From the NCBI RefSeq assembly GCF_034087045.1, contig NZ_CP139247.1:3250001-3314000 (forward strand): DNA of 64,000 bases, read 5' to 3'. Both the position numbers and the translations under genes were made by a program. Below, in pieces: positions 15,604 to 23,578 of the stretch (position 1 is its first letter; every line of letters begins with the position of its first letter). A model generated the notes under the pieces. It did no database searches. It was not told where the DNA came from and saw only the letters and a program-made list of their open reading frames with translations. The DNA comes from Chitinophaga sancti (lineage in GTDB: Bacteria; Bacteroidota; Bacteroidia; Chitinophagales; Chitinophagaceae).

Positions 15604-17343
15604 ATGTGGTGGAAAGAAAGTATCATTTACCAAATATATCCCCGTAGCTTTAAAGACAGTAACAATGACGGAATTGGCGATCTGGCGGGTATTATATCGA
15701 AACTGGATTATCTTGAAAGCCTGGGTATAGACACCGTATGGCTCAACCCGATTTTCGGCTCTCCCAACGATGACAATGGTTATGATATCAGCAACTATTA
15801 TGATATCATGAAAGAGTATGGCACCATGCAGGAGTTCGATACCTTATTGCAAGGACTGCATCAACGAAAAATAAAATTGCTGCTGGACCTGGTTGTGAAT
15901 CATACCAGTGATGAACATCCATGGTTCAAAGAAGCCCGCCTGTCAAGAGAAAATCGTTATTACAACTACTATCACTGGTGGCCCGCTGAAAAAGGGAAAC
16001 CACCTTTCAGGTTCAGTCATTTTGATCCAACAGGCCAGGCATGGACTTACAACAAAGCGACTGATAGCTATTACCTTCATTACTTCTCTGCAAAAATGCC
16101 GGACCTGAACTGGGAAAATCCACAGGTGCGAAAAGAAGTATACGATATTATGCGCTTCTGGATCAAAAAAGGGGTAGATGGTTTCCGACTGGATGCTATT
16201 TGCTACATTAGTAAAGATACCGCCTGGCCGGAGATCAGGACCCACGACTGGGGCGCGTATTACGCACATGGACCTCATCTGCATGACTACCTGCAGGAGA
16301 TGAATAAGGAAGTGCTCGAAGGTACTGATATCACTACCCTCGCCGAAGCTGCAGGAATCACGATTGACGAGGCTTTACACTTTGTTGAAGAAAACAGGAA
16401 AGAACTCCACATGCTCTACCATTTTGAAGGCATGCACCTGGGTTATCTCAAAGATGCCTACAAACGTCCTGATCCAAAAGGTATTGACCTTGTAGCACTG
16501 AAAAGCCTCTACACAAGCTGGGATAGCATTTACGAAACAGGTGGATGGGGTACTATTTATCTTACCAATCATGACCAGCCAAGAATGGTGAGCCGCTGGG
16601 GGAGCGATATCGAAACATATAGAGAGATCTCTGCGAAAATGCTGATTACTTTTTTGCTCACTATGCGCGCTACGCCCATTTTTTACAACGGCGATGAGAT
16701 TGGCATGACGAATATCCGCTTTGAATCTATCGATGACTATAAGGATATCGATACCATCAATATGTACAAATACCTGCAAAGCAAAGGGGAGGATACCACC
16801 CGCTTTTTACTGGATCAGCAAATGGCGGCCAGGGATAACAGTCGTACACCTTTTCAGTGGGATGATAGTAAATACGCAGGCTTTACTAATGGCACGCCGT
16901 GGATCAAAGTAAATGACAATTATACCTTCATTAATGAAGCTGCGCAGGAAAAAGACGAACGGTCTATACTACAGTTTTTTAAACAGGTCGTCCTGCTGCG
17001 CAAACACCAGCCGGTATTGGTTTACGGGAAATATCAGTTGTATGATGCGGAGCATCCACAGGTATATACGTATACGCGTACGCTGGACAAGACAATGTTT
17101 TTAATGGTGCTTAATTTTTCAAAAGAAACCATTGTCTACAAGCTGCCATTCCTGATGGAAACGGATATAGAACCTTTAGTCAATAATATGCTGACTTTTG
17201 AACTGGAAGGAGGGAACTTAACCCTGGCGCCTTATCAGGCGCTGATATTCGGACCTTTGCCACCAGTAATGCCTACTGCCGCTGCCGTGGAGGTTAAAGC
17301 AACAGTATTGCCATTGGAAGAATCAGGAGAGCTGGCTGTTTAA
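15604..17343 (+). CDS. GH13 alpha-glucosidase/oligo-1,6-glucosidase-like enzyme
   Basis: A 579-residue cytoplasmic GH13 enzyme starting WWKESIIYQIYPRSFKDSNN. The calcium or structural loop DSNNDGIGDL, catalytic Asp197 (DGFRLDAI), Glu248 (TLAEAAG) and Asp324 (LTNHDQPR) are present. GIDTVWLNPIFGSPNDDNGY and LVVNHTSDEHPWF place it in the oligo-1,6-glucosidase/alpha-glucosidase branch, acting on short alpha-glucans, isomaltose or sucrose-like substrates. The frame is open upstream to a TTG and an in-frame ATG (15559), but the ATG at 15604 gives the usual MWW start. Divergent from treZ, so probably part of the same maltodextrin/trehalose metabolism. The stop codon is the beginning of a tandem repeat array. 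Confidence 0.87.
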   Translation: MWWKESIIYQIYPRSFKDSNNDGIGDLAGIISKLDYLESLGIDTVWLNPIFGSPNDDNGYDISNYYDIMKEYGTMQEFDTLLQGLHQRKIKLLLDLVVNHTSDEHPWFKEARLSRENRYYNYYHWWPAEKGKPPFRFSHFDPTGQAWTYNKATDSYYLHYFSAKMPDLNWENPQVRKEVYDIMRFWIKKGVDGFRLDAICYISKDTAWPEIRTHDWGAYYAHGPHLHDYLQEMNKEVLEGTDITTLAEAAGITIDEALHFVEENRKELHMLYHFEGMHLGYLKDAYKRPDPKGIDLVALKSLYTSWDSIYETGGWGTIYLTNHDQPRMVSRWGSDIETYREISAKMLITFLLTMRATPIFYNGDEIGMTNIRFESIDDYKDIDTINMYKYLQSKGEDTTRFLLDQQMAARDNSRTPFQWDDSKYAGFTNGTPWIKVNDNYTFINEAAQEKDERSILQFFKQVVLLRKHQPVLVYGKYQLYDAEHPQVYTYTRTLDKTMFLMVLNFSKETIVYKLPFLMETDIEPLVNNMLTFELEGGNLTLAPYQALIFGPLPPVMPTAAAVEVKATVLPLEESGELAV

Positions 17344-17710
17344 AGCAAATCCGATGAATGATAGCCATTCAAAAGATCTGCTGTTAAAAGCAAATCCGAT
17401 GAATGATAGCCATTCAAAAGATCTGCTATTAAAAGCAAATCCGATGGATGCATAGCTATTCAAAAGATCTGCTATTAAAAGCAAATCCGATGGATGCATA
17501 GCTATTCAAAAGATCTGCTATTAAAAGCAAATCTAATGGATGTATAGCTATTCAAAAGATCTGCTATTAAAAGCAAATCCGATGAATGAATAGCCATTCA
17601 AAAGATCTGCTATTAAAAGCAAATCCAATGAATGCATAGCCATTCAAAAGATCTGCTATTAAAAGCAAATCCAATGAATGCACAACCATTCAATGAATCC
17701 GCTATTTAAC
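17342..17710. repeat. Eight tandem 45-46-bp repeats between convergent genes
   Basis: Units begin with AAAGCAAATCC at 17342, 17387, 17432, 17478, 17524, 17570, 17616 and 17662, the last degenerating after about 17695. Each contains GAATG...CATTC, a small inverted repeat, and the palindrome AGATCT in AAAAGATCTGCT. Units differ by a few substitutions, for example GGATGCATAGCTATTC against GAATGATAGCCATTC. The array fills the gap between two convergent genes and starts within the stop codon of the first. Not coding. Confidence 0.95.
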
Positions 17711-17726
17711 AAACCCAATATGCACA

Positions 17727-18227
17727 CTATTTAAACAAACTCAATGGATGCTCAATCCCCGCCAACATAACCGTTTCAGAAAATTTCAACCCTAATTTCG
17801 CCAACAACGCCAGTGAATTCTTATTATCCGCTCTCGCTATTGCCACAATATGTGGCAACTGCAGCGTATTATATCCATAATCCATCACCGCTTTCGTAGC
17901 CTCGTACGCGTATCCCTGTCCCATATATTCCGGCAGCAACGCAAAACCAACATCTACATATTCCAACCCATCTCTTTTTATTAATCCACTCATCCCAATG
18001 GGCACTCCACTATCTTTCATCGCTACCAAATACAATCCAAACCCTCTCAACGCATAACTTGCCAACGGGCCATTGGTCAGGTATTGCTGGGCATCCGCCA
18101 CTGTCTGAATATTCCTGTCACCCAAAAACTGGATCCAGGTAGGAGAATTGAGCAACGAACAGATAAATTGAGCGTCGTCAATAGTAAACTTGCGTACAAT
18201 CAGTCGGGCTGTTTCGCAGATTAACAT
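17727..18227 (-). CDS. GNAT family N-acetyltransferase (RimJ/RimL type)
   Basis: A 166-residue protein that opens with the RimJ/L pattern ETARLIVRKFTIDDAQFI and carries EYVDVGFALLPEYMGQGYAY, where QGYAYEA is the acetyl-CoA pyrophosphate-binding loop (motif A), and IVAIARADNKNSLALLAKLG (motif B). It would transfer an acetyl group to a protein N-terminus or small amine in the cytoplasm; the substrate is unknown. It stands alone, divergent from the GH92 gene, with a 94-bp shared upstream region, and ends beside the tandem repeat array. Confidence 0.88.
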   Translation of the reverse strand: MLICETARLIVRKFTIDDAQFICSLLNSPTWIQFLGDRNIQTVADAQQYLTNGPLASYALRGFGLYLVAMKDSGVPIGMSGLIKRDGLEYVDVGFALLPEYMGQGYAYEATKAVMDYGYNTLQLPHIVAIARADNKNSLALLAKLGLKFSETVMLAGIEHPLSLFK

Positions 18228-18320
18228 ATTTTGCTGATTATTTTATTATTTTTGGCAATAGTCACGTTTTGAAAGCTATTTGCCAACTTATTTTATAAAC
18301 AGGTCTAAATTTAATGTGAA

Positions 18321-20597
18321 TTGAAGAAGAATTGCACAGTTTCAATGTTATTTTCAACTTTTTTACTGGTATCCAGCCTGTTGCCACTGGCAGGTCATGC
18401 ACAGGATAAACCACTTACTCAATACGTTAATCCCTATATCGGCTCGCGTGGCCATGGACACGTGTTCGTTGGTGCAAACGTGCCTTACGGCGCCGTGCAG
18501 CTCGGACCCAGCCAAACCATGCAGACCTGGGATCAGTTCAATGGATGGGATTGGTGCAGTGGCTACAATTACATCAGTGAAGATATTCTTGGATTTACGC
18601 ATACCCACCTGAGTGGTACCGGTATCGGAGATCTCAATGACCTGATGATCGTGCCTGCCAGCGGTCACCTGGAATTACAACCCGCTCACCGCCTGGATAT
18701 GAACACCGGTTATGGCTCCAATTTCAAAAAAGCCAGCGAAGTGGTAAAACCAGGTTACTACGCTGTATACCTCGACAAATACAAGGTAAAGGCGGAGCTG
18801 ACAGCTACTACCAGAGTAGGTTTTCACCATTATCATTATGATAATACTGATAGTGCTCACCTGCTGATAGACCTGGAATTTGCCATGTGTTGGGATGCTC
18901 CGGTAGAGACAACTATTAAAAAAATAAATGATACCACTTTTGTAGGTTATCGCTTCTCCAAAGGATGGGCCAATGATCAACGCCTGTTCTTCGCGATCAA
19001 AACATCTCAGCCTATCACACAGTTAAATCTTTACGACCTTAATAACGGAGTAGCCGGTGGTGCCGTAAAAGGTAAAGGTGTAAAGGCCGTGATGTATTTT
19101 GATGCAGCTAAAAATGCTGACATTTACCTGAAAGTAGGTATTTCTCCGGTGAGTGAAGAGAATGCACTGGGCAACATCGCTGCCGAAATACCAGGATGGA
19201 ACTTTGAACAGGTAAAAGCAGCTGCTGATCTGGCATGGAATAAAGATCTGAACAAGATCGATTTCTCTGCAGATGATGCAACGAAAACAACCTTCTATAC
19301 TGCCCTGTACCACAGCCATTTCTTCCCTTCTGTGTTCAACGATCACAATGGCGATTACCGTGGCACCGATAAAAAAGTGTACACCAACCAGAAATTCACA
19401 AATTACACCGGCATGTCTCTGTGGGATACCTATCGCGGTCTGCATCCTTTGATGTCTGTGATCGATCCTTCACTGGTAAAAGATATAGTGCACTCCATGC
19501 TGATGATTTACCAACAGCAGGGACGCCTGCCGGTATGGCCACTGGAAGGTTGCGAAACTGATTGTATGATTGGTAATCCTGCTATTCCGATTATTGCTGA
19601 TGCTTACCAGAAAGGCCTGATCGATCCTGCGGACGTAGCACTGGCATATGAAGCTGTGAGGAACACTGCCATGAGAAAAGTAAGCGGCTTACAGTTTGTA
19701 CAGGAATTGAAATACATTCCTGCGGATAGTATGACGATTGAATCTGTAGCCTGGGGCCTGGAATATGCGATCGCTGATTTCGGTGTGGCACAGATGGCAA
19801 AGAAACTGGGTAAAACAAAAGACGCTGCATACTTCACCAAAAGAGCGGGTTTGTATAAGCAATACTGGGACGCTTCAGAAGGGCATTTTGTAGGTAGACT
19901 GGCAAATGGTAGCTTTAAAAGACCATTTGATCCGCTGGAAGCAAAACATCGTTCAAATGACTTCTGCGAGGGTAATGGCTGGCAATATACCTGGCTGGTA
20001 CCACAGGATGCAAAAGGGCTCGTAAACCTGTTTGGTGAAAAGAAATTTCAAACTACACTGGATTCTTTCTTTAATATGTCTTCTTCCCTGGGACAAGGTA
20101 GCTCTCCTGATATATCTGGTATGATTGGCCAGTATGCACAGGGTAATGAGCCTAGTCATCACGTAAGCTACCTGTATGCAGCGGTCGGTAGCCCCTGGAG
20201 AACTGCGGAAATTGTGAGAGAGGTAATGACGAAATATTATACCAATGCGCCTGATGGATTGTGTGGTAATGAAGATGCAGGGCAGATGAGTGCATGGTAT
20301 GTATTGTCTGCAATGGGCTTCTATCCGATGAACCCAATGAACGGTACATTTGTATTTGGTTCTCCATTGATGGATGAAGCCGTGATTAAATTAGCTGGGA
20401 ATAAGAAATTTGATATTGTGGTAAAAGACAATAGTAAAGAGAACAAGTATATCCAGAAAGTAGTGCTGAATGGTATAAACTATAATAAGTCTTTCTTCCT
20501 GTATAAGGATGTAATGAAAGGTGGTAAGATGGAAATTTATATGGGCAGCAAACCTTCCGCTACATTCGGTGTGAAGAAAACTGACCGAGCAATATAA
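18321..20597 (+). CDS. Secreted GH92 alpha-mannosidase
   Basis: A 758-residue exported enzyme of GH92, a family of Ca2+-dependent exo-alpha-mannosidases (mostly alpha-1,2) common in Bacteroidota. After a signal peptide ending LAGHA-QDKPL, the mature start LTQYVNPYIGSRGHGHVFVG is diagnostic. Other hallmarks are GWDWCSGYNYISEDILGFTH with THLSGTG, LWDTYRGLHPL, and GNEDAGQMSAWYVLSAMGFY with PMNP. The frame starts with TTG at 18321 (MKKNCTV, a plausible signal peptide n-region) or ATG at 18345. A strong terminator follows. It likely trims mannose from N-glycans or fungal mannans in the periplasm or at the surface. No T9SS domain is seen. Confidence 0.93.
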   Translation: MKKNCTVSMLFSTFLLVSSLLPLAGHAQDKPLTQYVNPYIGSRGHGHVFVGANVPYGAVQLGPSQTMQTWDQFNGWDWCSGYNYISEDILGFTHTHLSGTGIGDLNDLMIVPASGHLELQPAHRLDMNTGYGSNFKKASEVVKPGYYAVYLDKYKVKAELTATTRVGFHHYHYDNTDSAHLLIDLEFAMCWDAPVETTIKKINDTTFVGYRFSKGWANDQRLFFAIKTSQPITQLNLYDLNNGVAGGAVKGKGVKAVMYFDAAKNADIYLKVGISPVSEENALGNIAAEIPGWNFEQVKAAADLAWNKDLNKIDFSADDATKTTFYTALYHSHFFPSVFNDHNGDYRGTDKKVYTNQKFTNYTGMSLWDTYRGLHPLMSVIDPSLVKDIVHSMLMIYQQQGRLPVWPLEGCETDCMIGNPAIPIIADAYQKGLIDPADVALAYEAVRNTAMRKVSGLQFVQELKYIPADSMTIESVAWGLEYAIADFGVAQMAKKLGKTKDAAYFTKRAGLYKQYWDASEGHFVGRLANGSFKRPFDPLEAKHRSNDFCEGNGWQYTWLVPQDAKGLVNLFGEKKFQTTLDSFFNMSSSLGQGSSPDISGMIGQYAQGNEPSHHVSYLYAAVGSPWRTAEIVREVMTKYYTNAPDGLCGNEDAGQMSAWYVLSAMGFYPMNPMNGTFVFGSPLMDEAVIKLAGNKKFDIVVKDNSKENKYIQKVVLNGINYNKSFFLYKDVMKGGKMEIYMGSKPSATFGVKKTDRAI

Positions 20598-20606
20598 CCT
20601 GATTTT

Positions 20607-20644
20607 AAAAAACGGTTTTGCCGTGAGGCAAAACCGTTTTTTTT
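20607..20644 (+). terminator. Strong intrinsic terminator after GH92
   Basis: AAAAAACGGTTTTGCC (20607-20622), loop GTGA, GGCAAAACCGTTTTTT (20627-20642), then more T. Sixteen paired positions with a perfect T-run. Confidence 0.92.
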
Positions 20645-20655
20645 ATATTTACGGC

Positions 20656-21165
20656 ATGATAAAATTCAAAGCCACTATCAAAAAGTTCGAACAAATGGGG
20701 GAGAAGACCGGCTGGTCGTATATCGAAATCCCCATTGAGTTGTCAGAAAAACTGAAGCCCGGGTACAAGCAGTCCTTCAGGGTAAAAGGCAAGCTCGATA
20801 AATTTGAGATAGCAGGTATCGCGTTGATACCTATGGGTGAGGGACATTTTATCATGGCGATGAATGCCGATCTGAGAAAAGGTGTGGGCAAGCGCGCAGG
20901 TGCAGAGTTGCAGGTTCAGATCCAGGTAGATGATAATCCTGATCCGGTGAGTTCTCCTGAATTTATGGAATGCTTGTCAGATGAACCGGATGCCTTGGCC
21001 TTTTTTAATACACTCCCTAAGGGCCATAGGAATTATTTTATGAAATGGATTGAAAGTGCCAAAACCCCGGGTACAAAAGCAAAAAGAATTGCGATGGCAG
21101 TGACCGGGCTCGCAAGAAAAATGGGGTACGCTGAAATGATCAGGGCGAATAAAAATGTTAGCTAA
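20656..21165 (+). CDS. DUF1905 and YdeI/OmpD-associated domain protein
   Basis: A 169-residue cytoplasmic protein with two domains. Residues 1-85 are DUF1905-like (IKFKATIKKFEQMGEKTGWS, YIEIPIELSEKLKPGYKQSF, RVKGKLD). Residues about 100-169 are a YdeI/OmpD-associated tail (FFNTLPKGHRNYFMKWIESA, KTPGTKAKRI). Proteins of this composition are annotated as bacteriocin-resistance or OmpD-associated, but their biochemistry is unsettled. I chose the ATG at 20656; an earlier in-frame start lies inside the GH92 terminator. It is downstream of that terminator, so it needs its own promoter. Confidence 0.82.
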   Translation: MIKFKATIKKFEQMGEKTGWSYIEIPIELSEKLKPGYKQSFRVKGKLDKFEIAGIALIPMGEGHFIMAMNADLRKGVGKRAGAELQVQIQVDDNPDPVSSPEFMECLSDEPDALAFFNTLPKGHRNYFMKWIESAKTPGTKAKRIAMAVTGLARKMGYAEMIRANKNVS

Positions 21166-21330
21166 CTGCACTGACTGGCAATGCATCAAGCCCTCTCAAC
21201 TACCACCACTCACTGGCATATCCACCAAATCCTTTAGCTAACCGCTCTCACGGTCAATGCATCAAGCCCTCTCAACTACCACCACTCACGGGCATATCCA
21301 TCAAATCTTATCAGCTCACCGCACTCACTG
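21161..21330. repeat. Tandem duplication of the 3' end of the Kir channel gene
   Basis: Two near-identical copies of about 75 bp (roughly 21161-21235 and 21236-21310) share CAATGCATCAAGCCCTCTCA and ACTACCACCACTCAC-GGCAT with few changes. Each begins like GCTAACCGCTCTCAC, which also matches the last coding bases of the convergent potassium-channel gene (GCTCACCGCACTCAC from 21315). The gene end and stop were probably copied with the spacer. Confidence 0.85.
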
Positions 21331-22315
21331 CCATCCTCCCCCCATTTACGTCCACTTCCACCGTATCATGTATCTTTTGCATCTCCAATACCGTCCCCTT
21401 CTCCGTCTCCCTATACATAGGCACAAACTTATGATTATACTTTATCTCCTGAAAAGTATACGAAGTCCTTTGCTGCACCACATTTGAATAAATATCATTA
21501 AACCCTTTGATCAACACATACAATTCCAGATCCGCCACCTTAATATCTTCCGCTGTGAACCCTAACAACGGGCTTTGATCATCTATCACATGCACCACCG
21601 TCCAGTTCATCGGCAAACTTTGGATCTTATGCCTTTCCAGCGGTAACTCATAATACCGATACGTTTGTTTCCCCTCCTCATGTATCCGCATGGCCGCATT
21701 TACCTGCACCGTCACGTCAGTAAGCGTATGCCCATCTTTATAACAGGCAAACCTGAACATCAATGCATTACCACCCTTGAAAGGGGTAATAAGCGCATGA
21801 TTACTAAATGCCAGATGCGCCTTTGGCCGGGCAAAACGTCCATAGATCAACCCCGTCACCACTGCAAATGAGAGAAACCCACTCATCGCCTCAATTGAAG
21901 CCAGAAAATTAGCCCCGTCACCTACCGGGTTGACACGGCCATACCCCACTGTCGTAAATGTTTCTGTACTGAAATAATAGACTTCCCTGAATATCCCCCA
22001 CGCATTATGTGAACTAATCCCCTGTAACTCCGCTGCCCCAATCAGCAGGTAAATACCTGTATAAATAAGGTTCACCACAATGAAAGCCCCCACTATTACC
22101 AGCACAAAAGCCCATATTGGCAGGTTCAGCATAATATGGAAAAGGGAATACCTGTCCCATATACGATTACCCTCTTTCCGGAGGTTGAAACTCCCGTCTT
22201 TATTGATAAAACGATCCCCATAACTACTGATCGTAGCGCTGAACCCGGTATCTTCATTTGTTTTCGAGAATGGATTGATATGTTTGAGTAAGGCCATAAA
22301 CCTGCGTTTGACCAC
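21311..22315 (-). CDS. Inward-rectifier-type potassium channel (KirBac-like)
   Basis: A 334-residue membrane protein. There are two transmembrane helices (about 63-85 and 133-155) with a pore loop and the K+ selectivity filter TVGYG in STETFTTVGYGRVNPVGD. A cytoplasmic immunoglobulin-like Kir domain follows (about 170-334: PKAHLAFSNHALITPFKGGN, ALMFRFACY). It would conduct K+ across the inner membrane as a tetramer. Start at 22315 or the Met seven codons in. It is divergent from the CvfB gene 40 bp away. The 3' end is copied in the adjacent tandem repeat, so the last residues are unusual ground for mutation. Confidence 0.92.
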   Translation of the reverse strand: MVKRRFMALLKHINPFSKTNEDTGFSATISSYGDRFINKDGSFNLRKEGNRIWDRYSLFHIMLNLPIWAFVLVIVGAFIVVNLIYTGIYLLIGAAELQGISSHNAWGIFREVYYFSTETFTTVGYGRVNPVGDGANFLASIEAMSGFLSFAVVTGLIYGRFARPKAHLAFSNHALITPFKGGNALMFRFACYKDGHTLTDVTVQVNAAMRIHEEGKQTYRYYELPLERHKIQSLPMNWTVVHVIDDQSPLLGFTAEDIKVADLELYVLIKGFNDIYSNVVQQRTSYTFQEIKYNHKFVPMYRETEKGTVLEMQKIHDTVEVDVNGGRMAVSAVS

Positions 22316-22355
22316 AAATCTACTTACCTTTGCGAATATCCAAATATAATATTAC

Positions 22356-23189
22356 ATGTATAAGGTAGGTGAATTTAACCTTTTAAGAGTGAAGAAGGAG
22401 AGTGAGTTCGGCTTGTTCCTCGATGGTGTGGAGCAGGAGATACTGATGCCAAAACGTTTTGTACCGGAAGGCGCAAAACGGGGGGATGAGCTCAGGGTGT
22501 TTATTTATCATGATTCGGAGAATCGCCTTACAGCCACGAATCAGGAACCTTATGGTATAGTAGGGGATATTGTGAACCTGAAGTGTACAGGAGTGACCGA
22601 ACAGGGGGCTTTCCTGGATTGGGGACTGATGAAAGACTTGTTTGTACCGGCAAGTAAACAGATGACCAAAATGGTGATCGGACAGGATTACCTGGTCAAA
22701 ATTTACCTGGATGAGCGTACCGGTAGGGTCGCAGCTACAGAAAAATTAGATCCATTCCTGAGTAATGAGGAGCTGACGGTAAAAGAGCAGGATCCGGTAG
22801 AACTAATTATATATAGAAGAACGGATCTGGGGTTTGTATGTATTGTAAATCAGAAACATACAGGACTATTACATTATGGAGATGTGTTTGGAACCGTGGA
22901 TATCGGAGATAAACTGAAGGGGTTTGTGAAGGCGGTAAAGGAGGAGAATAAGCTGGATGTGTCTGCGGGTGAGATGGGGTATAAGAGAGTAGAGAATGAA
23001 GGGGAGAAGATCTTAAGATTACTAAAAGAAAACGACGGCTATCTGCCTTATCATGATAAATCCGATCCGGAGGAGATCTACTCGTTTTTTAGTATGAGTA
23101 AAAAAACGTTTAAGATGACAACAGGAAGTCTTTACAAAGCAAGAAAGATTGAGTTTACAAAAACAGGGATCAAGTTAATAGAGGAATAG
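22356..23189 (+). CDS. cvfB: CvfB-like S1-domain RNA-binding protein
   Basis: A 277-residue protein with tandem OB/S1 folds and a C-terminal winged helix, the layout of CvfB/YitL. The first S1-like domain (1-60) begins VGEFNLLRVKKESEFGLFLD and contains ILMPKRFVPEGAKRGDELRV. The second is GDIVNLKCTGVTEQGAFLDW with GLMKDLFVP. A third segment follows (LGFVCIVNQKHTGLLHYGDV), then the winged helix YLPYHDKSDPEEIYSFFSMS with KKTFKMTTGSLYKARKI. CvfB proteins bind RNA and affect gene expression. Single gene followed by a repeat array and a strong terminator. Confidence 0.88.
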   Translation: MYKVGEFNLLRVKKESEFGLFLDGVEQEILMPKRFVPEGAKRGDELRVFIYHDSENRLTATNQEPYGIVGDIVNLKCTGVTEQGAFLDWGLMKDLFVPASKQMTKMVIGQDYLVKIYLDERTGRVAATEKLDPFLSNEELTVKEQDPVELIIYRRTDLGFVCIVNQKHTGLLHYGDVFGTVDIGDKLKGFVKAVKEENKLDVSAGEMGYKRVENEGEKILRLLKENDGYLPYHDKSDPEEIYSFFSMSKKTFKMTTGSLYKARKIEFTKTGIKLIEE

Positions 23190-23244
23190 GATTGCCCTGC
23201 GGCAACAAGGCAGTCATCTCTCTTTCGGCTTGCGCCGGGGGGAA

Positions 23245-23430
23245 TATCCTTGTAGATCATTTAGGTGTCATCCCTTATAATCATTTAGGTATTATCCTTG
23301 TAGATCATTTAGGTATTATCCTTTTGAATCATTGAGTTATCATCCTTTTGAATCATTTAGGTATTATCCTTCTAAATCATTGAGTTATCATCCTTTATAA
23401 TCATTGAGTTATTATACTTCTAATTCATTC
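23245..23430. repeat. About eight tandem 24-bp repeats after cvfB
   Basis: The unit ATTATCCTTGTAGATCATTT plus AGGT recurs with variation (TTTTGAATC, TCTAAATC; ends AGGT or GAGTT) from 23245 to the terminator. Two unit types alternate. There is no open frame through it on either strand that looks coding. It occupies most of the 389-bp gap between cvfB and the GH5 gene; the GH5 promoter should lie in 23464-23578, where I see no clear consensus. Confidence 0.88.
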
Positions 23431-23463
23431 AAAAAGCCGGATCGACCAACGATCCGGCTTTTT
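23431..23463 (+). terminator. Intrinsic terminator downstream of cvfB and the 24-bp repeats
   Basis: AAAAAGCCGGATCG (23431-23444), loop ACCAA, CGATCCGGCTTTTT (23450-23463). A perfect 14-bp stem with T and A runs, so it may work in both directions. Confidence 0.92.
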
Positions 23464-23578
23464 ATTATATTAAAGAAATTTCCCTCCTGACTGGTACTAT
23501 ATTCCCTCCCAAACGACTCCTTATCTGACCTAAGCGCTGTACCATTTTTTATTCAAAAAACCATTTAACAAACCCTCT

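Noticed and set aside
17342..17710. Regular repeats as a CRISPR array
   Set aside because: The whole 45-46-bp unit is repeated; there are no unique spacers and no cas genes nearby.
23245..23430. 24-bp repeats as a CRISPR array or repeat protein
   Set aside because: No spacers, units are contiguous, and frames are broken by stops on both strands.
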